DNA of 64,000 nucleotides from Brachionus manjavacas (taxonomy: Eukaryota > Rotifera > Eurotatoria > Ploima > Brachionidae). Below the pieces are notes generated by a model. The model ran no database searches, was not told the DNA's origin, and saw nothing but the letters and a program-made list of their open reading frames with translations. The translations under genes and the position numbers were made by a program. The stretch lies in NCBI GenBank assembly GCA_019054805.1, contig JAHQIY010000054.1, positions 46,632 through 110,631 of the forward strand, read 5' to 3'. Below are positions 29,953-39,311 of this stretch, piece after piece (position 1 is the first letter of the stretch; each line of letters starts with the position of its first letter).

Positions 29953-31187
29953 TTATTCAAATATTTTTTTGAAAATGAAACTTAATTCTTTTGAAATAAT
30001 TGATTTAAACAAAATTGAAATAATAATTGAAGGAATTATAAACAATAATCCTGCTTGTGCTCTTTTTGTTTCTTCAGTTATTTTAAATGAAAGACATAAT
30101 CCTAGGATATATCCAATTAAACTTACCGAAAAATAAGAAAAAAGATATTTCCCTTTAAAAACGGAGCTTATTCTTTCTCCTCTTAATTGGTCTAATTTAT
30201 TATCAAATTTTTTACAAAATTTAATAAATAATATAGGAACCAAAATATCACCGACTCCTATTAAAAGATATTCAGAATTTACATATTTTGGGATTATTAA
30301 TTTTCCTGGAACAGACAATTTCAATTTTCCAATTTTTTTAATATTTAAAAATGAGCTTATATCAAAGTGTTGCCTTAAAATCTTTTCCATTACATTTTCT
30401 GAAAAAAAAATTTCAGAAAAATTGACCCAAAAAACATCGAATACAAAAAAAAATAATAAAAGGATTGAAAATGACTTTTGACATTTTATCTCGATTTTTT
30501 TCAAAATGACGATACAACAAACAATTTGTAATGCTAAAAAAAAGTATTTAACTTTTAATTAAAATCAATTAAAATTATTTACAATTAAATAAAACCCAGT
30601 TGTCAGTTATTATCCAAGTAAATATCAACATAATAGTTAAGATTTTTATAAATATTTCATAATGAGAACTAAAAAATAAATTATCATAAAATTTAAGATA
30701 AAAAGATTATTTGGTAATTACTTATTTTTCGTTGCGAATAATTTCTTTAAAAAGTATGCTTGGACTTCAATAACTATTACATATGAAACACCTAGAAAAA
30801 AATTAACATTAATTAGACAAATAGAAAAAATTGTAAAAATTTCAAAGATAATCAAATAAATTTATTTTTTATTTTAATCAAATGTGATCAATTATTTTGA
30901 TCTGACATTTAATTAATAAAAGACAGCGTTTTATTTTTAATAAGAGATTTTTTTATAAATCGTGTGCGAAACTAAAAGAATAAACAAAAAGATTAAATTT
31001 TGAATTTTAAAATGTTCAAAAAATTTTCATTACCGATAAACATTAGGATATTGATTCCTGTTGAGACCATTTTGAAAAAATAAGATCCTAAAATGAACAA
31101 TGAAAGGATGATTGGAATTAAAAATGCTTCTTTTGTGTCGATAACAAAATTATCAAATTGCACATCGTTGTCCGTACTTTGGAGCAT
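29953..31187 (-). CDS. SPPL3-like intramembrane aspartyl protease (copy B, intact frame)
   Basis: Exons on the minus strand: 31187-31034, 30791-30722, 30668-30583 and 30533-29953. Lengths 154, 70, 86 and 581 nt sum to 891, exactly 297 codons including the stop, with every intron GT-AG. The motifs FD, GVGD and AGL are as in copy A. This is the cleanest gene in the window and the best evidence for spliced, selected coding sequence. The product is about 296 residues, shorter than typical SPPL3, mainly at the N-terminus. The last exon continues past the point where copy A shifts frame (SYFSVSLIGYILGL). Confidence 0.87.
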
Positions 31188-31474
31188 ATTTTTAAAAATT
31201 TTCTACAACCCTATTCTGAAAAATTAGAAATCATTTTTTTACGAAATAATTCACTGGGAACAGTTTAAAAAGATTTTTATTTTTCTATAATTTAGTATAA
31301 AAATTGAAAACTTAAATTTAAAATTATTTTCTATGAATCCTAAAAATGTTTTTGATTTTAAATTTAAGGATTCCAATTTTTAGAATAAATCACTTTAAGT
31401 AAAAAAAAAATTTTCGAATATTTGAAGTTTCGGAATCTATGAATTTTAAGGATTAATATATTTTCTTTTTTCAG

Positions 31475-31544
31475 GTGTTTCATTTGTCATAGTTACCGAA
31501 TTCCAAACATAAATTTTCAAAAAAATCTCTGTAACGAAATATAA
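31475..31544 (+). pseudogene. Inverted decayed copy of SPPL3-like exon 2 (copy B)
   Basis: As 18260-18328 but 70 nt, the same length as the functional exon. Flanking TTTTTTCAG and GTAATT are kept. Stops are present. Confidence 0.7.
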
Positions 31545-31595
31545 GTAATTAATGCTTCGTTGTGTATTGGTAATTAACCGGAGAATTTCATTGTT

Positions 31596-31763
31596 TCCAC
31601 GCTCACTCCGATTCCAAAAAAAGGTTTTTCAAAAGATCCAAATGATTTTCATCCCAGCTCAATAACGTAAGCAACAGTGTTCGAAGCACTGTTCCAAAAA
31701 AATGGATTACCTATTAAGCCAAATTCATGTTAATAGATTTGCTTACACTAGCAAAGAATGAAC
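31596..31763 (+). mobile_element. Non-LTR RT remnant (copy B)
   Basis: Same remnant as 18380-18547, with the run of A before ATGGATTAC three bases shorter. Confidence 0.68.
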
Positions 31764-31891
31764 CCAAGTGGAGAGGCCATGGCCTCATGTGGTCTCGATA
31801 GTTCGCTGGCTGAAATAGAATGTGACTAAGTCTATGAGTGTTATATATACACTCATGGACTGTTTATTTTAACAAATATAAAATAATTTTT

Positions 31892-32269
31892 ATGAAAATT
31901 TTTGTAAAAGACGATCATGATAGTAAATATATGTCTAGTTGTATTAGATTATTTAAAAAATTAAGGTTTCCCAACAGGAGTCTAATAATCAGAACTCCGC
32001 CTGCAAAACCTCCAGCACAAATGATGAAGGATTTTACAATGAACGGTAAAATGCCAATTCCTAAATATTGGTATATTAATGAAGCTTATTCCGATTCAAA
32101 TTCTGAAAATATTTCAGTTATAACTGAAACAATTCATCAAAAATTTTATCAACAATTAAGTGAAGTGAAAAAAAAAACAGTCTTATTTATGGTGATAAAG
32201 TCTTAAATGAATTGATGCATTCATATAAAGAAATAATAACAAACAAATTTGTTGTAGTAATCGGAACAG
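31892..32269 (+). pseudogene. DUF268-family gene, N-terminal part only (copy B)
   Basis: Equivalent to the part of the copy A gene before the MITE, ending at the TCGGAACAG target site (32261-32269). It has the same A10 frame break and one further substitution (N to Y in the resumed frame). The C-terminal half is missing from this copy. Confidence 0.72.
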
Positions 32270-32430
32270 GCATCCAATAGTTTCACAGCAAATTATTTAG
32301 TAGCAAAGACAAGTTTAAAAGCGAAACGTGTTAGATGCATTATTAAGAAGCAATTATTACGAAGCAGTTCTTTGAAGCAAATTTATTAGGTGCGATTTTT
32401 TCATAGCCAAAAATTATTAGTAGCAGTTTT
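32270..32430 (+). mobile_element. Truncated MITE left arm (copy B)
   Basis: Identical apart from two substitutions to 19056-19219, then cut off. The next base begins the stop codon of the minus-strand methyltransferase gene. Confidence 0.8.
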
Positions 32431-33200
32431 TTACCATGTTGGCCAGTCTTCTTTTGTTTCAAAAATTTTCAAATATTTATTATCTTTAAAATATTCTCTC
32501 ACAGCACTTTTTACTGAGCCTCCATTTTTAAAAGATTTAGTTCCATTTGGGCATATGCTATAATCTGATAGCAATGATTTTTAGATTGTTCCAAAACATT
32601 AAAATAGTCGTGGCCAGAAAAGATTCCTCCACATTTCAATTTGGGGTAATATAATTTGAGATCTTCTAACACTGAACAGTAATCATGGCGTGCATCGACA
32701 TAAATCATGTCAATGGAAAAATTTTCAAAATATTTATACGCTTTATTTGAATATTCCTTCATTAATATTATCTTTGATTGCCCGAATTCACTCAGTCTAT
32801 TTTTGGCTTCAAGATAAAAGCTGTTCTGTTTTGATTCTTCTATATTTGCCGTATCGAAATAGTTTGTTTGCCGTTGCCATGGATCTATTCCATAATATTT
32901 GATAAAACTTGGCCATTTTTTCAAAAGTTCATATGCAAAAAGTCTTTTTTGGACTCCAATTTCTATTACAGTTTTTCCGCCTAATTCTTCCATCAAAGAT
33001 CCAAGTTGAATTCGATTTGATACTTGAAGGTTCATGTTCTTTTTAGAGGCATTTATTTCAGTGATATTATTTTCTTTTAAATCTTTTTTTATAAATGGAA
33101 TTATTAATTTTTCCATCGAAAAAAAATACATTAATATTCCAATTATTATAAATAAATATATTCTATTTGAAAAACGAATTTTTTTTTTTTGTCCGAACAT
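32431..33200 (-). CDS. Class I SAM-dependent methyltransferase, membrane anchored (one frameshift)
   Basis: Starts at ATG 33200-33198 with a short basic cytoplasmic part and one membrane segment (YLFIIIGILMYFF), giving a type II orientation. A Rossmann-type methyltransferase core follows: TVIEIGVQKRLFAYELLKKW with an acidic-Gly SAM motif, YYGIDPWQ, SIDMIYVDARHDYCSVLED, then LKCGGIFSGHDY. The pattern fits the Methyltransf_24-like group widespread in invertebrates. A 1-nt break in the CCC-AAA run near 32545-32550 ends the frame early. The other frame continues with the family-like ending TKEDWPTW to TAA at 32433-32431. Substrate unknown. It is not part of the duplicated segment. Confidence 0.8.
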
Positions 33201-34504
33201 CTAAATAAAATTAGAATGGAAAATTTTGGTTAACTATTTTCGTATTAATTTTATAAAATCCTTTTAGTATTTAAAATATTTTCCCGAACTCAGAAACGTG
33301 GAATTTTGTTGTTATGACGTCCTGTAATATTAATAAAATACTTTGAAAATTTGAATGTCATAGAAACAAAATTGATATTATCGTGAAAGATGCCTTCAAA
33401 AATATACTAAAAAAGTTTTAATTGGAGAATGATTGTAAATTTTAAATTTAAATCCAGAAGAAAATCAAATTGAATTTCAAAAAGGAAATTAGTTTTTATT
33501 TTTTATAAAATTATTTCTCAGGTAAAAAGTTAATTTTCACACCATCAAAAAAAATCTGATTAATACATGCAATGAAAAGAAGAGTTTTTGTCGTATTATG
33601 TCGTTTTTGTCAATATTTTCGTATTTACAGAACCATTTTTGAACAATTTGAAAAAAAATAGCGTTTTTCCTTTTTGTACTGAAACTTTTGTACTAAAAAT
33701 TCACGTTGCCATACATTTTGTTAGGTCTATAAGTAAATTCTCAAAAATTAAAATCCTTGGTGAATAGTGCAAACCAACGAATTAATACAATTTTCGTTAT
33801 TAATGGACACGTGGATATTAGAAAAAAATTACTATTCATTTTCATCCATATATTATTTTTGGCATATTCTTACAAGAATTTATTTTGCTGCAAAAAAAAT
33901 TATTTTTTGCAGTATAAAAAATATTATTTTTGTTTAAAAAAGAATACTTTTGATCAAAATAAGTTAAAATGTAGCAATAATATAAACTGTTTGTCAAAGA
34001 AAATATTCTAGCACTATTTAGCACTATTAAGAATGAAAATAAATATTTTTGTATTAAAGATAATTTTGCTCCAAAAGAATTTTTTAAGATACGAAAAAGA
34101 TAATTTTTCCTTAGGATAAGAAATTATTTTTAAAAAATACAGTCTACTTTTATTTTAAAGATATGTTTTTTTGAGCAATTTTTGGACCAAAAATCAATAT
34201 TTTTGTTCAGATTAAAAAACTTTGTTATTCGAATCAGGATATATCGAATTTTAAAATTTTTTTAAAAAAATTCTGCAACATGCCTTCTTTCAAAAATAAA
34301 TCTTTAATTTTCTATTTTATTTAGTAAATTAAACCCAAAATCATTTAAAATACTTATTATATTTTATTTTATTGCCTTTTTTTATTTGACAAAATAATTT
34401 TAATAAAATGGATGAAAAGAGGGGTTGTGAAGTTCGTTTCAATTCAGCTAAACTTGAATAACTATTTAGAGGAATAAGCTTTTTTATTGCTCAAAAATTA
34501 AGCA
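33201..34504. other. AT-rich spacer
   Basis: Long A/T runs. The open frames on both strands near 33757-34024 are low-complexity and overlap each other. No gene or repeat recognised. Confidence 0.5.
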
Positions 34505-35057
34505 AATTTGCTAAGGCCACGTCAAGCGCAAGCTCGCTCAAACACGAGCCCGTTCTAAGCGACACAGTTCCAGCTGTTCACGTCAAAAAGCTGGCCGCCC
34601 ACGACTCCGCCAACCCCATGCTCGATTCTGCGCTCTTCAAAGAGTACAAGAAGAACAAAGCGCATATTACCTAGCAGCTCGAGGAGCAGGATAAGAAGCG
34701 CGACGAGCTGATCAATCGCACATCGCCTCGCAAATTCGATAGAAGTTAATTTTACCCATGAGGACGACAAAAAGGCCTATTTTGGCGATAATTTGTTGCG
34801 GCTCATGTCTCCGAGCGGCCACGCCGAATTCTCTCTCAAGTCGCCCAGCGACACATCGGCCACCTCGTCTCTCCGGTTGCAATCGCCCAAGGCTCAAAAA
34901 AAGCGACTACAAGCGTCCCATCTGCAACCACTACGTAGTCGACTCGAATTTCAAGTGTCTACGCGTTATTCCATATCCGAATTTGAGCACGATAAGACCC
35001 TACACGCCTTGCAAGCCGGCAAGCATTTTGTACAAGAAGAGCAAGCAAGAACTTATT
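34505..35057 (+). pseudogene. GC-rich gene relic, unknown family
   Basis: Composition changes abruptly to about half G+C, with C/G-ending codons (GCC, AAG, CTC), unlike all neighbours. In successive frames it reads protein-like stretches: HVKKLAAHDSANPMLDSAL, FKEYKKNKAHIT then a TAG, LEEQDKKRDELINRTSPRKF, then after a shift HEDDKKAYFGDNLLRLMSP and a Ser-rich part, then DYKRPICNHYVVDSNFKCLR in a third frame. It is probably a decayed or mis-sequenced host gene, a processed copy, or DNA of foreign origin. It runs directly into the LINE. No family recognised. Confidence 0.5.
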
Positions 35058-35064
35058 AGGCGAT

Positions 35065-36795
35065 CAGTTCAAAAACATTCGGTATTGATACTAATTCCTA
35101 GTTTTCAGTCTCGATGTATGGATTCCTGTTTAATTGATATAGATTTTTTCTCAGAAGCTAATATCCTGAAGCATTTAAATTTACTTGACAGAAGGAAATC
35201 TTGTGGGAAGGATGGCATTCACCCTCATGTATTAAGAAGCTGCGCAATAAACTTTGCCAAGCTTCTGGAACCTATTTTCAGGACTAGTTTTATGTCCGGC
35301 AAGTTACCAAATGAGCGGAAAGAGGCAAATATTACTCCTATTTATAAAAAAGGAAAGAAGACCGAACAAGAAAACTACAGACCAATTTCACTGACATCAG
35401 TTCCATGTAAAATAATGGAAAGAATGATCAAGGAATCAATGGTTGCCCATCTTATCAAATTTGAACTGATTGCGCCCCAGCAACATGGTTTCGTTACTAA
35501 ACGATCATGCCTGACAAACCTCCTTGAAACAATAGACTCAGTAACAGAAGCATTAAATCGTGGTTTTTGCTTCAGCGATTGTGTTCATGGATTTCGCTAA
35601 AGCATTTGATAAAGTTTCACATAGAGCTCTGATCAAGAAACTTGAAGCTTATGGTTTCAGAGGTAACCTTCTTAATTGGCTTTCTGACTTTTTAAACGGA
35701 AGAAAACAAAGAGTTGTCCTTGGTGATAAGTGCTCCGACTGGAAAGATGTATTAAGTGGTGTACCCCAAGGATCAGTACTTGGCCCACTCTTTTTTACCA
35801 TATTCATAAATGCCAGAAGCAGTTCTCAGCTTAATTTAGCTTTTTGCTGATGACACCAAACTGATAGTCACTATAAGAAACAGAAAAGACGTACATAACT
35901 TACAGTTGGACATTAACAGACTCGTTACTTGGGCAAATAAATGGCAGATGAGTTTCAACGAAGACAAATTTAAATTAATGTTCTTCAAGAACAAACACTT
36001 CCAAGAAATAAATTTAAAAATGGAAAATAAAGAAATGCAGCAAACAGATGTTGAACGTGACCTTGGAATATACTGAAAGAGTGACCTAAAATGGAATCAC
36101 CAAGCATCTCAAGCGGCAAACAAAGCAAATATAATTCTTGGTCAACTAAAACAAGTTTTTAAATACTGGACAATTAAAAAACATTTAGGAAGCTTTATGT
36201 AACATTTGTTAGGCCGCATCTGGAGTACGCTGCTGCCGCATGGAGTCCATATTCAAAAAGACATAGAAACTTTAGAGAAAATTCAACGCCGTGCAACAAA
36301 ATTTATACCTGAGATAAGGCACTTAAATTATGAAGAAATATTGGAAAAGCTCGAATTAACGTCCCTAAAGCAGAGACGTGAAAGAGGAGACCTAATTGAA
36401 TTTTTTAAATTTATTAAAGAGCTTAGCTTGGTAAAATGGGAAAATCCTATACTCAAATGTAACTCACTGATATCTGATGGTCCAGCTAGTGGTATACGAG
36501 GACACAAACAAAGACTTAGTAAACTACTTACAAAAATAAGGCAACGTGAAAATTTCTTGACTAATAGAGTTGTCAAGAATTGGAATGAAGTTACCCCTTG
36601 AAATTATTAACGCGAAGTCCTTAAACAGCTTTAAATCCCAATTAGACAGACACCTGGAGAGAAAAAGAAATAAAGAAATACTAAAATAACTGGGTTACCT
36701 TTGAGTCCTGATTGTCTTGAATTTGATTAAGATGTTGAATTTTTAAGTGTTGGATGGAGGTTCGTCCGACGAGAAATAAAAAATAAATGAAAAGA
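35065..36795 (+). mobile_element. CR1-like LINE, 5'-truncated and frameshifted
   Basis: The RT region reads KSCGKDGIHPHVLRSC, then NYRPISLTSVPCKIMERMI, QHGFVTKRSCLTNL, FMDFAKAFDKVSHRALI, GVPQGSVLGPLFF and FADDTK (about 35842) across three frames. The C-terminal block LEKIQRRATKFIPEIRHL with LKQRRERGDLIEFFK is typical of CR1/L2-like elements. The 3' region ends with TTCGTCCGACGAGAAATAAA and an A-rich tail near 36795. Frame breaks near 35575, 35830 and 36075 and stops show it is inactive. The 5' edge is uncertain. Confidence 0.85.
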
Positions 36796-37319
36796 ACAAA
36801 CAAAAAACAAATACATAAATCGCAAATCAAAAATGAATGAATTATAAATAATCTAGTTTAGTATATGAATGAACTTGACTGGATTGCATATTTAATAAAT
36901 TTTTTTTTTTTTTTTTTTTTTTTCACATATTCTCAATAACTACATGTTGATATAAATATCATATTATCATCATTCTATTTTGATTATTGCTATTCTAATA
37001 CAGTGCCATTTCATAATATAAAAATATTTCTAAAAATTATTTTTTCTAAGGGAGCAATTTTATATTTTTTAAAAATTTTAGATATTATAGATAATTATTA
37101 AGAAAAATTATTATTAAACTAAATAATAAGTCGAATAGAAAAGGACTATCAAACATTTATTTAAACGTTTTGTTGTTAATTCAGTGCAATTTTTGATTGA
37201 GAATGTGCATTCACCATGTTAACTTGTTGGCTCTTAAAGTGGTGAAAATACATTATGGGGAAGGCTTGCCTTTTTAAATTTGGTGCTTATGTACTTGTAG
37301 ATTCACTGTTTTTACATAC
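36796..37319. other. AT-rich spacer with a poly(T) run
   Basis: Contains a T24 run at about 36900-36923. No gene seen. Confidence 0.5.
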
Positions 37320-38300
37320 AATGTGGAAAAGAGACGCCAAAAAGTATAAAACAAATGTAATGAACAAGTTCAAACAAATAAGACTTGAAAAGGAATAGAA
37401 AATTAAACGTTTGTCTGAAAAGGATTAAAAAAAGTAAAACGGATAGTCGAAAACCATTCAATTCCGAATTTTGTGAATTTATATCTATGAAATTTCAGGC
37501 AATTGGTATTCTGTGTTGGCTAAAATTTGGTTCAAACTGGTTTAGGATAGAAAATGGATGGAAAAAAGGCTATTCTTGGAATGGTAGAATTTTCCTGCAT
37601 ATCATGTGAAAACTCCTTCAAACTTAATATTCCGTCTTTCGAAATGGATGAACTAATTATCAACTTGGATAAATATAAAATAAATCACAAATCGTATGTA
37701 GTAAACCCTAAAATTAAAAGAAAAATTGGATAAAAAAGAGAGTTAATGTCTCAAAAAATAAAATCAATAGGGATTACTAACTTCAGAGCCCACAATCATA
37801 TTAAAACTGACCATCCGATCGATTATTCAGTAATTCGGAAGATGTCAAGCGAACATTAACATAGAAATAAATTATTCAATGAGGTGAGATCGGATGCAGA
37901 TGCAGCGAAATCTTTATTCGACCTGTAAGTTAAGAGCACTTGTAAAAAAGGGATAAAAGGATTCATTCAAGAAATATCCATTTCGCCTTTCTCCATGAAC
38001 TTTTTTTCTAAAATTCAATTAAGGATGTGCATTAAGGAATAGCAGATTTTTCTCAACTGAAAACGACACAACAAATATATCTACTAATCTTTTAAAAATT
38101 ACGTCATTATTTGAGAAATTAAAAACCGATTATTATCCTAAAATCATTGTTCCAGATTTTAGCTAAACGCACTGTTGAGGATCATTTTAAACTGCGTTTT
38201 TGAATACCTGAAATTAAGCTACAACATTGTCGTTTTGAAAGATTATTCCTTTTCGGATTAATCCCAAAATCTAAATTTGATCAACTCATTTTTTAAAAAA
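37320..38300 (+). pseudogene. Decayed coding-like region, unknown
   Basis: Short plus-strand stretches in changing frames look protein-like: MWKRDAKKYKTNVMNKFKQ (about 37321), GMVEFSCISCENSFKLNIP (about 37580-37640), DPIDYSVIRKM-like text (about 37815), RSDADAAKSLFDL (about 37890) and LKTDYYPKIIVPDFS (about 38120). Many stops separate them. It could be an old transposase or host gene; not recognised. Confidence 0.3.
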
Positions 38301-38320
38301 AAACAATCAATGATCTTGAT

Positions 38321-38594
38321 TAGTGTTGGTGTCCGTGCAAGCGGACAGTAAACGGGCCAAAAATTTTAAAAACCGTGACCGTATTAACCGTCCCAATTTT
38401 GGATATTTTGGATATTTATTTTGGCGGGCCAAAAATTAGCCCGCCAAAATAAACGGGCCAGAGTCCGCCCGTCAAAATTGGAACGGTTACATGGACCGCC
38501 CGTTTATTTTTAAAAGTTTATTAAACGGGCCAAAATTTAGCCCGCCAAAATAAACGGGCCAGAGTCCGCCCGTCAAAATTGGAACATAATACTG
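38321..38594 (+). mobile_element. hAT-like foldback MITE
   Basis: GC-rich 274-bp island. Ends TAGTGTTGGTGTCC and, complemented, CAGTATTATGTTCC are degenerate inverted repeats of hAT type. Flanks ATCTTGAT and ATATTGTT match at 6 of 8, as an aged 8-bp duplication would. Inside is a perfect 14-bp-arm palindrome (TTATTTTGGCGGGC and its complement, about 38419-38455). A block of about 47 bp beginning AGCCCGCCAAAATAAACGGG (38435-38483) is repeated at 38537-38584. No ORF. Confidence 0.65.
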
Positions 38595-38938
38595 ATATTG
38601 TTCTTTTTCATCAAAAAAGCGATTTTCATTTCATCGCATTGTATTAATAATAAAATTTCTTTAAAATTGTTGAAAAAAATCAGCTAAATTATGTAATTTC
38701 AACAATTACAAATTTAATATTTAAAATATCATACTTTATCGCTTGAAATGCTTAATAAGTAAGCATTTCCTGTTCTCTCTTAGTACGCTCGTTTAGTTCG
38801 GTAAGAAACAAGCATTGTTGGATATTGGCTAAAAAAGGAAAGGATCGTGTCGAAACGATAATTAACTGAATTTCGAAAATTCAACTCTCTTTTTGTTTTA
38901 ACTATAAATTTTAAATTCTTTTAGGCAGGATTACTTAT
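38595..38938. other. AT-rich spacer
   Basis: No gene seen. Lies downstream (minus sense) of the homeodomain gene. Confidence 0.45.
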
Positions 38939-39175
38939 TTAATTCATAATGAATTTTTTAGAACATAATGATCTTTTCATCCTTTCAAAAGGCATTTTAA
39001 ATGCATTTAAGTTTTGCACAAAAAGAAATATTGCTTTTCTACACAAACAGTCAAAAAATGATTTGTACACTTCCAATTCCTTTTTTACAGTCCCTCCCAA
39101 CAAGCTGCTTATTTTTTCACTTTCCGTATTAGCTTTTTTAACATCTGTTCTTTCAGAAGTCAAAAAAGCCAGACC
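38939..39175 (-). CDS. Small unknown ORF or exon
   Basis: An open minus-strand stretch just downstream of a TAG reads a charged helical peptide (SERTDVKKANTESEKISS, then Leu/Lys/Phe-rich) to TAA at 38941-38939. The opposite strand is also open, so coding is uncertain. It could be an extra exon of a gene downstream of the homeodomain gene. Confidence 0.25.
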   Translation of the reverse strand, partial: GLAFLTSERTDVKKANTESEKISSLLGGTVKKELEVYKSFFDCLCRKAIFLFVQNLNAFKMPFERMKRSLCSKKFIMN

Positions 39176-39311
39176 AATCTAATCGAGCAGATTTTCGGAT
39201 TTCGATTTTCGAATAATATCAGAAAACCTTCATTACAAAAAGATGAAAAAATAAAAAAAAAACTTTAACAAAAATAATAATTAAATAAAAAAAACAAGGA
39301 CGTTTTTATAT

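Larger units (their letters stand above)
20465..32430 (+). repeat. Tandem segmental duplication, copy B
   Basis: Repeats 9107-19219 with an extra LINE insertion at 27288-29132. It ends inside the MITE left arm at 32430, where unrelated sequence begins. The last 1.25 kb of the original unit (MITE right part, DUF268 3' part, spacer) are absent. Confidence 0.95.

Noticed and set aside
33757..34024. Overlapping ORFs on both strands
   Set aside because: Low-complexity Lys/Phe/Asn-rich translations typical of AT-rich spacer.
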